Of a stretch of DNA of 64,000 nucleotides, positions 1 through 8,074 are shown piece by piece. The notes beneath the pieces were generated by a model. The model was not told the DNA's origin. It made no database searches and saw only the letters and a program-made list of their open reading frames with translations. The stretch covers positions 1-64,000 of the forward strand of contig JAOPGA020000739.1 of NCBI GenBank assembly GCA_026419775.2, read 5' to 3'. This DNA is from Acrasis kona (taxonomy: Eukaryota > Heterolobosea > Eutetramitea > Acrasida > Acrasidae). The position numbers and the translations under genes are program-made. The stretch's first letter is position 1. Each line of letters opens with the position of its first letter.

Positions 1-199
1 ACAAACCAATAGTTGAAGATACGAAAGATGATGGGTTCCAGATACACCATCATCTCAATAAGAAATGTATTAGGATCGTTTGCAATAAACTACATTTTAT
101 TACTCATTTTTCATACAATGGATTGTATTGTAGGAAATGTGTCATTCTTGTTTGATTGTATACCTTATAACCACAGTATCATACATTTCTTCCTCATCC

Positions 200-316
200 T
201 CAATATCTGTCCTGTACCTGTTCGGCTAACCGTGCATTGTCCAAAACGAGAATAAAATCTTCGTCTATAATTTCACTAAACTCCTCAAGGAAGTACATCA
301 AGTCCTCGTGTTTGAT
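200..316 (-). pseudogene. Tc1/mariner-pogo-like DDE transposase fragment
   Basis: The minus strand reads a 38-residue stretch with the pattern FLEEFSEIIDEDFILVLDNA. This matches the segment around the second catalytic aspartate of DDE transposases of the Tc1/mariner/pogo group, where a hydrophobic strand ends in D-N-A. The frame closes soon after, and the expected downstream region with the third acidic residue is not legible, so this is a decayed scrap. The family call rests on one motif and is tentative. The nearby TIR element at 1163-4918 has a TA target duplication, which is the Tc1/mariner preference, but the scrap lies outside that element. Confidence 0.4.
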
Positions 317-1130
317 GCCGTTGTATCTTCAAAGATGGACTACTCCTAGATGATTTTGAGTCAAAATTGACTTTCTGCTGACATAACCTGCAGGCCACTC
401 CAACTTTGAAATCACCACAATGCTTGTTAAAGTCACAATATCGTGTTCTCTATCCACAGCTTAGATAGATTTTAAATTGCAACTCTCCAAGCAACGTGCT
501 CTGTTATTCTGTGTTTGTGGCCAATTTTTTAGACTCCCAAATCCGTTTGGATAGAAGTTATGCAGATATTCTTTCATTTCTGACCAAAATTTATCTGACT
601 GCCGAAATGGTATCTGGTAATATTTTTTAGCGGCATCCCAATAACAAGCAATTGTGGTACTTAATTTTAGCAATTGAGTTAGTTTCAGTTCTGTTGTTTT
701 TTCAACATCAATTATATAAAAATTTAGTATCACTTGCTGCTTGAACAATACGGAACTTGTTCCAATTTTCAATATGATTATACATGTCCTTGTATACAGC
801 CTCTTTGTAATTGTAACTTGGACATTATTGACCCTGCGCTACCCTTTACTTGAACATTTACAACCTGATGGAATGTTGATAGTGTCAATATCACCATAGT
901 CCATTTACTCTGTTCTATAAAGTATACTTGAATACTTTGATCAGCAATAGCATAAACAATTATCTTTAAAGAAATAATATCCTTTGCAAAAACACTAATA
1001 TTATATTCTTTCTGAAAAAATCATTGCCATTTGCAATAAAATATAACCCATTTTTTGAGTCAATTTGCAATTAAAATTAAAATTACAAGTTGGTAATTAT
1101 TTCCCACAAATAGTTAGAAAAAAGACAAGG
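317..1130. other. AT-rich stretch with one unassigned minus-strand ORF
   Basis: The only open frame of note is 461-772 on the minus strand (103 codons, including AKKYYQIPFRQSDKFW). It lies just upstream, in the same orientation, of the transposase scrap and could be its eroded N-terminal part. I recognise no domain in it. The rest is AT-rich, with no RNA gene or repeat that I can support. Confidence 0.3.
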
Positions 1131-1503
1131 TTTTGTAAATTACTAATAAACTTTCAGGCTTACCCTAGCAACCATATGCAAGGATGTAATAAATATGTAC
1201 TCATTTAGTGATAATCTTGTTGATCTTGCGAATATGTCCACTAAATTGTGCAGTTATTGTGTAAAGACAAAATATGCACAAATAATTTACAATTCTTGTG
1301 GATGTGTAAATTTCAAACAGATTTTGCACNAAAAAAGTAAAGTCACAGATTTTGTACATTTTCGGGACACTCACAGATTTTGTGCCAATTATGCATCAAT
1401 TCATTATCAACACAATCCACATACATTTTCTTCACATATTCTTGGCAGACTCGGCACAACTAAGAGGACGACTTGAAGCCGTTCAAGAGTTCTATTCAAC
1501 AAC

Positions 1504-1863
1504 TTGAAGAGAATGTCAAATTTAAAATTTACGGTCAATTCTCAAGACAGAGATTTTCGTATCCCGATTCTCAATGCTTGTTTCAAGTACGCTGCTGGGG
1601 ATCTTATTTTATTTAGGTCAAGTCCTTTACATCATTATGTTGATGCATGGGAGGGAAAGACCAGGTACTCAATTGTTCATTTTTTTCATCAATCTCTTAT
1701 TGATGATGTTCACATTGATGGAATCGACAAACCTTTGTTCGTAACAACAGCAGCCGATTATTTGAAGCTGAGTAACGCGGATAAAGACAACGAGTACGAT
1801 GAAGACCGAAATGACAAGGACGGTAGTGAACAAAACGACGAGGACGGTGAAACAAAATGTTGA
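1504..1863 (+). CDS. Fragment resembling the C-terminal half of a TET/JBP-type 2OG-Fe(II) dioxygenase
   Basis: The 119-residue frame contains GDLILFRSSPLHHYVDAW at about residues 32-49, followed by an arginine at 54 and then YSIVHFFHQ. A GD-x-L-x-F strand, a histidine, and an arginine about ten residues later are the distal iron ligand and 2-oxoglutarate-binding arginine region of the double-stranded beta-helix fold. The spacing resembles TET/JBP-like proteins of fungi and protists. The proximal HxD motif is missing, so the frame is a 5'-truncated copy or the last exon of a decayed gene. The C-terminal third is an acidic Asp/Asn/Glu tail. It lies 341 bp inside the left end of the TIR element. 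Known TET/JBP genes travel with DNA transposons in fungi. Cargo status here is inferred. Confidence 0.45.
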   Translation: MKRMSNLKFTVNSQDRDFRIPILNACFKYAAGDLILFRSSPLHHYVDAWEGKTRYSIVHFFHQSLIDDVHIDGIDKPLFVTTAADYLKLSNADKDNEYDEDRNDKDGSEQNDEDGETKC

Positions 1864-2152
1864 GTTGCTTGCGTTTACTTCCGCCTCTGAGTGCCTTTGA
1901 CCAGACAATTTTGAAAATGTTAAAACAGATGCTATAGCCCTTGTGTTGTAAAAGTACATTTTCTTCTTGTGTAAAAAATTCGGGTTAATAAAGTACTAAA
2001 TTGTTGTCGTCAGCATCGGACAAGATTGTTCTTGTTGTATAACAATTCCAATCCCTTTTACCATTAAGCTATTTAATTGTTAGGAATACTGATACCTTTT
2101 AACATACTTTTCTTAAAGGGACGGTCTTTTTGATTATGTCAGATAAACGAAC

Positions 2153-2647
2153 CTATTCAATCGTTTTACGACAAATGACCTCAATATCCCTTCTGTATTT
2201 GTCAACTAAAACATCAAACATATCCGAATCATTGTTGTATTTTCTTTTCTTCTGAGCTGGTTGATCCTCGTTATTTTCCAATACGGAAGATCCACAAGCT
2301 TTGCCTTCTGGTACACTATTTTCTACAACATTTTGCGCTTCGTCAACTATTAATTCTCGATTGATGTCATCGGCCACATCATTGACTAATGAAGTTGGTA
2401 TGTCAACTGATTGGAGACTTTCGTTGCCATTAAGGTTGCTCTCCTCACACGGTGTCTGTATTTGATTGGGATTGGCAATGTAAAGTTTATAATCTGTTTT
2501 CCTCCCACTGATGTAATAGTGATTGTAACACGAATAAGCTGCCTTAAATCCATAATTCGTTATATATTCCAATATTTGTTTCTTGTCATTGAATAACCAC
2601 TTATAAAACTGCAAATGGTTTGTTATAGTGTTTTTTTTGTTGGGCAA
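2153..2647 (-). CDS. Hypothetical protein inside the TIR element
   Basis: This 164-codon minus-strand frame has an N-terminal segment rich in aromatics and lysine, a long acidic middle, and the basic cluster AQKKRKYNN near residue 130 that could be a nuclear localisation signal. I recognise no family. The frame opens with a non-ATG codon. A neighbouring frame upstream begins with ATG and carries a CLICC motif, then is interrupted near a run of eight A residues, so the locus may be one gene with an indel. Its place inside the element suggests an element-encoded accessory protein or exapted host sequence. Confidence 0.3.
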   Translation of the reverse strand: MPNKKNTITNHLQFYKWLFNDKKQILEYITNYGFKAAYSCYNHYYISGRKTDYKLYIANPNQIQTPCEESNLNGNESLQSVDIPTSLVNDVADDINRELIVDEAQNVVENSVPEGKACGSSVLENNEDQPAQKKRKYNNDSDMFDVLVDKYRRDIEVICRKTIE

Positions 2648-3273
2648 AGGTTTTCTGTGGATAGTAAGTACCCCGAGAATCTGCGAGAGCGCAACATATT
2701 AAACAGAATTCTGATTTTCCCATTTTACAATTTTTTTCAACAGTTTTTTGAACCGAGAGAGGAACTCCCAGAAATCAACATTAAACTCGGGTACCCACAA
2801 GAAACTTCTACAAAGATACGTTAAATTATACTCTTATTATTAGTTTTTTAAATAGAGGCTTTTTCATCAAAAAAAGGTCTCGTGTTCCAACTGTTTTCTT
2901 ATTCAAACTCAAGGAGATTGTGTTGTTCACACTAAGCACTAATCTAAATTTTGTTCTTTCAACCTTTTTTTATTGAAATTCATCATTGTTCAATAAACCA
3001 ATATGTTTTTGTAACAGCTTAACGTATGGTGAGGCGAGGAGCTCTCAAAACTATTCAAAAAGGTCCTAAATTCATTTACAAGCACAAGAAACGATAATTC
3101 AGTATGGCTATCAATCAGTAATTCAATGCTCTAGATCTGATAAAGCCAAAGTAATACCAAACTCAATGTTATCAACCAGTCCTTACAAGTACAAAGATAA
3201 GGAAGGGACATCATTACCCCGAGATTAGTCAAAACAAAATAGAAGGGCCAGACTATCTACCAAAATTCTGATT

Positions 3274-3615
3274 ATGCTGAATTTTGTCTATGATAGATAC
3301 AACTCCCACTATAGAGCATACCATGATCGTAATATCCACTCTCCTAGGAAATTAAGTACAACTGGAAAGCACTTTATTGAAAAGTATGGTGTTATTGTGG
3401 AATATTGGATATTGCTTTCCATTTCTGCAAAAACAGATAAAAGAATGATTGCTGGCTTTTACAACCAAGTAAATACCATGTTAGAGGTTGAACGTAGATA
3501 TGTGCTGTCTGCATATATGGTAGGAAAGGCGCTTGTTGATAAAAACAATAATAACGAACATGCTAGCAGCCTACGAAGGAGAGGAACAAGACAATGGTAT
3601 TCCAGGTACCCTTGA
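3274..3615 (+). CDS. Unassigned ORF inside the TIR element
   Basis: This 113-codon frame has protein-like composition (for example HFIEKYGVIVEYWILLSIS, then EVERRYVLSAYMVGKAL) but no domain I can name. It starts with ATG. The surroundings are AT-rich and I see no splice pattern joining it to other frames. It could be an eroded transposase piece. No acidic triad can be pointed to. Confidence 0.22.
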   Translation: MLNFVYDRYNSHYRAYHDRNIHSPRKLSTTGKHFIEKYGVIVEYWILLSISAKTDKRMIAGFYNQVNTMLEVERRYVLSAYMVGKALVDKNNNNEHASSLRRRGTRQWYSRYP

Positions 3616-3689
3616 TCATAATGATAGTGATAAGGATGATGACGCTGTTCAGGATACTCCATAATAATAAATCTGATTAAACACAATCG

Positions 3690-4900
3690 CCTGTTTATTT
3701 ACAATAAATTGCCCGCTTATTCTCTTGTTTGTCATTGGATGGTGTAACATTTAAATTTCAACATCTCTTTGATATGTTTTAACAGGAATATAAGCAAAGG
3801 TAATACCTGATATAATTAAACTGTATACTAACGTAATATAGATCGGTATACTTTCGTTTGCTCCTCAATGTATGCATTATCACATTTACTTCAAACTAAA
3901 ACTAATAGTCGCAATCTATGTCAAGGTTTATTTGTATGGAGCCGTAGCCTAATTAAAGTGTTCGGACGCACCCTATGTCAAGGTAATTAATTGGTACAGA
4001 TTTACTGAAACTCTAAGAAGTGTCACCCAATCCATCTCCACTATCCTTCAAATCACTCAAGAACATTCTTCCCATCAGAGCAGGAACAAGACGTATGATC
4101 TATCATCTACACAGGGATTGATACTAGTACCAAAAGATCGGCTCCAAAAGTAAGAATCTATATGAAGGGTATTCTAATACACTTAGATGTAAAGTTAGAT
4201 AGCCACTTTGGTTCAAATGCTATAATAAGTAGATTGATCTATCAAACATAAGATTTATTTAAACCACTTTTATACAAGGTGTAGGGTCTACTTTACAATC
4301 ACTCTTTTGCTCTTTGATTCGCTCTAGGTTAAATCTTGTGTTCTTTGATCGTGTTCAGGAGATTGATTGTCAGATATTTATGATCAGGGCCATGTCATGT
4401 TCACATCGATTGTTATTAAGGATACCGAGTATAATAAATTCATTATTGTTATAAATAATTTTCATCGTCATGACTCTAACGTCTCAATGATCTTTTGTTT
4501 GATACCATCCAATACAAAGGAATGTATACTATATACAACAAATTGTCCATGTTTCTTGACATTTAATGCCTATATTCTGTGCATTGTATGTATCATTTTC
4601 ACATCTGCCATTTTTCATTTTGCAAATAGTCACTTTTATGTACATAACCTGTCAATACTTTGTTGGTGCCCAATCGCTGTTTATAATATGGTGTTTAAAT
4701 GCACAATTTCAGTGTTTAATTTGTCTCAAATATGTATGTGTACATTTTCTGTGAACATTCCGCGCTGAAATTATATGGTATATTTACAAAAATAGTACAG
4801 ATAATTCAAACGTGCAAAATTAGCCCTAATTTTATGCAAATAATGTACTAGGATGATAGCACAGATTATGCACAGATTTTGAACAGATTTTGTACAACCC
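3690..4900. other. Non-coding right half of the TIR element
   Basis: I see no supported gene here. The open frame at 4367-4768 is Cys/Ile/Phe-rich, begins with a non-ATG codon and runs into the subterminal repeat zone, so I treat it as chance. From about 4730 the sequence carries repeated words such as acagattttgnac, which are also present near the left end of the element. Confidence 0.35.
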
Positions 4901-5101
4901 TTCATATTAATGCTAGGGTATCCTTGTTTTATCTTGCATAATGAATTTTTGCATTGTTAAAAACAAGAATAAATTTACCTTGTATATTAGCTCTCAATTC
5001 ATCAATGAAAGCAATAAAATTATGACACCAAATGTCCTTGGTGTCATTCATCATATGAAGACCAGCAACATTTGCTTCTTGACTGTCGCTATAATAAAAC
5101 T

Positions 5102-5143
5102 AAATTACATGATGCGATGGTCAGATTCAATAAGGTTATCTAG
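5102..5143 (+). pseudogene. Short fragment of the unknown DAM-IN gene family
   Basis: Translation gives K-L-H-D-A-M-V-R-F-N-K-V-I and then a stop. It is nearly identical to the start of the frame at 5782 (LDAMVRINKVI) and resembles the frame at 10453 (YDAMRSINELI). The DNA word gatgcgatggtcaga is shared with 5797-5811. This is a third, heavily truncated copy of that family. Confidence 0.45.
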
Positions 5144-5322
5144 CTCTTCACTAACAGTATTGTCCAAATTTAAAATAATGAGTTGATCTGTAGCAACATC
5201 ACTTATTAGGGGTAGTTTTAAATTTTCCAGTTCGTATGTGCTCTTTTAATCGCTCTTTTCTTTCTATAAGCTTTAGCTGCTCAACTGTCAATATTATTAC
5301 ATAAGCGCTAAATATTTTAAAA

Positions 5323-5407
5323 TGGACGAGTCCGGAATTGAACCGGAGACTTCTTGCATGCTAAGCAAGCACTCTATATTAGTAATTACCAACTGAGTTA
5401 CACGCCC
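5323..5407 (-). tRNA. tRNA-Ala (AGC) with a 12-nt D-loop insertion
   Basis: Read on the minus strand, the 5' end is GGGCGTG and the 3' end CTCGTCC plus discriminator A, giving a seven-base acceptor with one mismatch. The D-stem is ACTC/GAGT. The anticodon stem is CTTGC/GCAAG with loop TTAGCAT, so the anticodon is AGC. The T-stem is TCCGG/CCGGA with loop TTCAATT. A TTTT run follows and fits Pol III termination. The gene is 85 nt long instead of about 73. The excess is in the D-loop, which reads AGTTGGTAATTACTAATATA instead of about eight bases. Removing 12 nt restores AGTTGGTA. The insertion is either an unusual intron or a tolerated long loop. All other arms are sound, so this looks like a real gene. 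Confidence 0.85.
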
Positions 5408-5781
5408 TTGATGAATTTGATGTTTGAAGACATACGACTAAAAGATACTTTATATCTGTAAAAATACAAAAGAAAATCTCTCACCTTCAACTTCTTGATT
5501 ATAATGCATCAAAGTGGACAATGTCATCAGGTTGAACATTGGCACCTATAATAATGTTCTTTTAGAGAATTTATATAACAAGACTTTTAAAATTCTTTTT
5601 TGAAATACTGTTTAATAGTGTTCCCTTTTTATTCCTTTTACCGAACATCCTCTTTAAATGTTCACTCTTTTTGCACTCTTCAGCAATGTAGCATGTATAT
5701 ATGAAAACCAGATTTTTGACCATTATAAAAAAATTTATAATTGAGTAAGGCACTAAAAAGATAATTCATTGAAAAAGCTAC

Positions 5782-6147
5782 ATGATACAACTTGATGCGA
5801 TGGTCAGAATCAATAAGGTTATCCAGGATAATCTGAAACCTGGCTTTGTTATTCGAGGCATTTTTAAATTTTGGGGAGCGCCATATTATTTGACGCAGCG
5901 AGGAATTGAAGGAAGCGAAGAAATGTCAGAGTTGCCGGAAGATTGGAAGAGGTCCATTTATGCTAGTATGCTAGGATATGTTAGTATGGACACTTTCAAG
6001 CGATTCAACAAGCACTTTAGAGTTCTCAAGCCTCTCTTTGTTCTCCGAAAAATCTCTACAATACTCATGGAAACTTCCCATTCCATTTGGACCGCTCGAT
6101 GTGTTTACAAGGCAAACTGTGAACATGAGCAATCACCTTCTCGGTGA
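5782..6147 (+). CDS. Member of an unknown multi-copy gene family
   Basis: This frame encodes 121 residues with a core shared with the frame at 10453-10794: DAM, then IN, then PG, FKFWG, a spaced LTQ/LSQ-G, and finally IYASMLGYVSMDTFKRF near residue 60. About half of the 65 core residues agree between the copies. I do not recognise the family. The 3' part (after about residue 75) has no match in the other copy, and another frame is also open there, so this copy is probably decayed. It sits between the empty-site repeat at 6221 and the tRNA-Ala gene, among other repeats, so a mobile origin is possible. Confidence 0.4.
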   Translation: MIQLDAMVRINKVIQDNLKPGFVIRGIFKFWGAPYYLTQRGIEGSEEMSELPEDWKRSIYASMLGYVSMDTFKRFNKHFRVLKPLFVLRKISTILMETSHSIWTARCVYKANCEHEQSPSR

Positions 6148-6159
6148 TTTGTATATATA

Positions 6160-6265
6160 ATTTTTTGTGTAAGGTAACTCATCAATAACTATTGACGGGG
6201 GTTGTAAAACTACCAATAAACTTTCAGGCTTATCCCTGTTTCTAAAAAAATACATGATACAACTT
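6160..6265 (+). repeat. Repeat copy representing the empty insertion site
   Basis: Positions 6193-6240 match 1128-1162 and then the right flank of the TIR element, from 4919. The shared words are taccaataaactttcaggct here versus tactaataaactttcaggct at 1141-1160, then TA, then tccctgttt versus tccttgttt. The word acatgatacaactt at about 6252 also occurs at about 5780, so the zone consists of overlapping duplicated pieces. Confidence 0.5.
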
Positions 6266-6670
6266 TCTACAGTGATATATTAAGATTGTCTGCTTTGATT
6301 TGAAATGCAGGTTACAAATGTGAATTTCTTTGAGTCTAAATAATATAACTATGTAATAAATTTTATTTGGGCAGCTTTGTCCAGCCTTCATGACTAATAG
6401 TCCACTATACTCCGTAGTAAGAAAAAGAGTTAAATATAACTCAACAATATCAAAATTGTTAGACAAAATTTTATCATTTTTAATTATTTTGAACTTTAGT
6501 TTTTAAAAATTGATAAAGTTGTAATATGGTCACATTATAACATTGTACCTTATGCCAATGTTTCAACAAACACTTTTGTATATAAAGTTGCATTATAAAA
6601 GTACATGAACTGAAATTTATTATAAAACCTGGTGTGACTCCCCCTTTAACAAAATTCAGTAATTAAAACA
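6266..6670. other. AT-rich gene-free stretch
   Basis: I see no supported gene, RNA or repeat. Only short chance frames are present. Confidence 0.4.
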
Positions 6671-6754
6671 TATTCGCTGCCGGAATCGAACCGACGACCT
6701 CTGCCGTTATAATTTAATGTTAAAGCATCCCAGTCAACCATTGGTTCAGTTAAT
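6671..6754 (-). pseudogene. tRNA-like sequence, probably a decayed tRNA-Val
   Basis: The minus strand has a good T-arm (GTCGG, loop TTCGATT, CCGGC) followed by seven acceptor bases and TTTT. It also has a D-arm-like stretch (ACCAATGGTTGAC). The anticodon stem TGCT/GGCA encloses an 18-nt loop, which can be read as TTAACA plus an 11-nt insertion, giving anticodon AAC. The 5' acceptor pairs at only five of seven positions, position 8 is not T, and the D-stem is weak. The 5' end is drawn from the first unit of the 25-bp tandem repeat. I treat it as a tRNA pseudogene or the tRNA-derived head of a short repeat. Confidence 0.4.
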
Positions 6755-6868
6755 CACGTGAATTGTAAGTTCAGTTAATCACGTGAATTGTTCGTTCAGT
6801 TAATCACGTGAATTGTTGGTTCGGTTAATCACGAAACCTGTTTGTTCGGTTAATATCTTTAACAGTCG
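6744..6868 (+). repeat. Five-copy 25-bp tandem repeat with CACGTG core
   Basis: Units start with GTTCAG or GTTCGG at 6744, 6769, 6794, 6819 and 6844, an exact 25-bp period. The first three are nearly identical and contain the imperfect palindrome TTAATCACGTGAATT. The fourth and fifth have drifted. Unit 1 overlaps the 5' end of the tRNA-like sequence. Confidence 0.85.
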
Positions 6869-6992
6869 ATGGTCGATGTCGGCGTAGCGGACAGCTACCT
6901 GAGTGCAGGGCCTGTCCCTGCTATCAAATGGGTTCGGTTTATATAATAAAACCTAAATTACTATTAGTAATTATGTAACGTTCAGAAATGAT

Positions 6993-7175
6993 AGTGTTTT
7001 TTAACGTCCCACTACTACGATGAAGAATTCTTTAAAGTCTTGCTTCATGAAAAGACTGTTTAGTGCTTTTTAACGTCCCACCACTACGTTTGAAAGTATG
7101 TATTTTTATAGTCCCCTACCTTCGGTAACCGAAATAGTTTCAAGGACTCGTGCTTTTTAACGTCCCACGACTACG
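6993..7175 (+). repeat. Three interspersed 27-bp direct repeats
   Basis: Copies lie at 6993-7019, 7062-7088 and 7149-7175. The common word is GTGCTTTTTAACGTCCCAC followed by one variable base and ACTACG. Spacing is 69 and 87 bp and the spacers are unrelated. Another small inverted word, CGGTAACCG, lies at about 7122. Function is unknown. Confidence 0.7.
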
Positions 7176-7179
7176 TTAG

Positions 7180-8060
7180 AAGANTGNTAATACCCTTCTA
7201 ATTGCCCTTACAGCTCTTTAAAGTGCTGTGCTTGAGTACCGAAAATGTCGGTTACTGTCTTGTACTTCTTGGTGTCCATATCCACAACGTAGTTGACTGA
7301 TCATAAAGCAGCTATCTATTATTAGAATTGACCAACTGATATAAGCGAACATTGATTCATTGATATTTATAATTGTAACTAAAGTAATGTTCTAAAAACC
7401 ACATCTGAATAATGTCTAATAATTAAAAATATATTTATATGATTGTTAAAGGTCACTTTAATGTTACTTGTATATTTTTCTAATTTTAAGTAATATAGTA
7501 AAAATCTACCTTGTTCTTGTCCCAGATATGAAAGAGGACAGGTATGGCGCTACAAATAATAAATAACCAGGCAATAAATATGAATATAATTATAAATATA
7601 TAGGTTTATTGGGTACAAGTTTTGTGCAAATGAAAAGCGGAATTAGAGGACAGTGTCATCTTGATGTAAAGCCCTGTATTATGCCAGTTTACTTTGAATG
7701 TACCCCGGATTGAAACTAGTATAAAAGTTTTTTGAGGGCCAAGGACCCTCTCTCGGTCTTCCGGAGGTGCAATTCATCACTCTTGTCACTTTCAAAGTAC
7801 TTGTAGATTGGTTTTGGTGGGGTTTGTCTTTTAGTTAGTGTGCTGGGTCCCTTAGGTAATGTAGTGGGCCTCTTGGGTGGTGCATCTTCTTGGGATTTCT
7901 CATAAGATTGGACTGCTCTTAAATAAATATGAATATTCATAGATATTTATATATTTTATACATATATTGATTTGAAACCAAATTTGTACTCTATGGTCAA
8001 GCTAACAAAGACAGGATATTTGTTGTAAATGGCACACCCATCTCTCAAGATTTTTGTAGT
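7180..8060. other. Gene-free AT-rich stretch left of the hAT relic
   Basis: A single N lies near 7184 and another near 7187. A Pro/Lys-rich minus-strand frame of 74 codons (7716-7940) is the only open frame of interest and I cannot assign it. The left terminus of the hAT element should lie here, but I could not find a copy of the TIR seen at 10372. Confidence 0.35.
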
Positions 8061-8074
8061 TTTATTAACTTTAT

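Larger units (their letters stand above)
1163..4918. mobile_element. 3.76-kb DNA transposon-like element with TIRs and TA duplication
   Basis: The left end reads CCCTAGCAACCATATG and the reverse complement of the right end reads CCCTAGCATTAATATG. About 21 of the first 28 bases match, the first eight of them perfectly. Both ends abut a TA (1161-1162 and 4919-4920). A related sequence at 6221-6240 looks like the unoccupied site: it has the same left flank (ctttcaggct), then one TA, then tccctgttt, matching the right flank tccttgttt. Both ends carry subterminal copies of CAGATTTTGTGC-like words in the same orientation. No full transposase is readable inside. Internal ORFs lie at 1504-1863 (+), 2153-2647 (-) and 3274-3615 (+). 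A TA duplication fits Tc1/mariner-like elements. CCCT ends recall piggyBac, but the target is not TTAA. Confidence 0.65.

Noticed and set aside
4367-4768. 133-codon frame in the right half of the TIR element
   Set aside because: It starts with a non-ATG codon, is unusually Cys/Ile-rich and runs into the subterminal repeats; chance frame.
1161-4920. piggyBac classification of the TIR element
   Set aside because: The CCCTAG ends recall piggyBac, but the target is TA, not TTAA, on both sides.
5364-5395. GT-AG spliceosomal intron in the tRNA-Ala D-loop
   Set aside because: The 16 nt from GT to AG look tempting, with an internal TACTAAT, but removing them destroys the D-stem; removing 12 nt restores a normal tRNA.
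6744-7175. CRISPR-like array from the 25-bp and 27-bp repeats
   Set aside because: The 25-bp units are directly abutting and the 27-bp units have only three copies with uneven spacers, all in a eukaryotic context.
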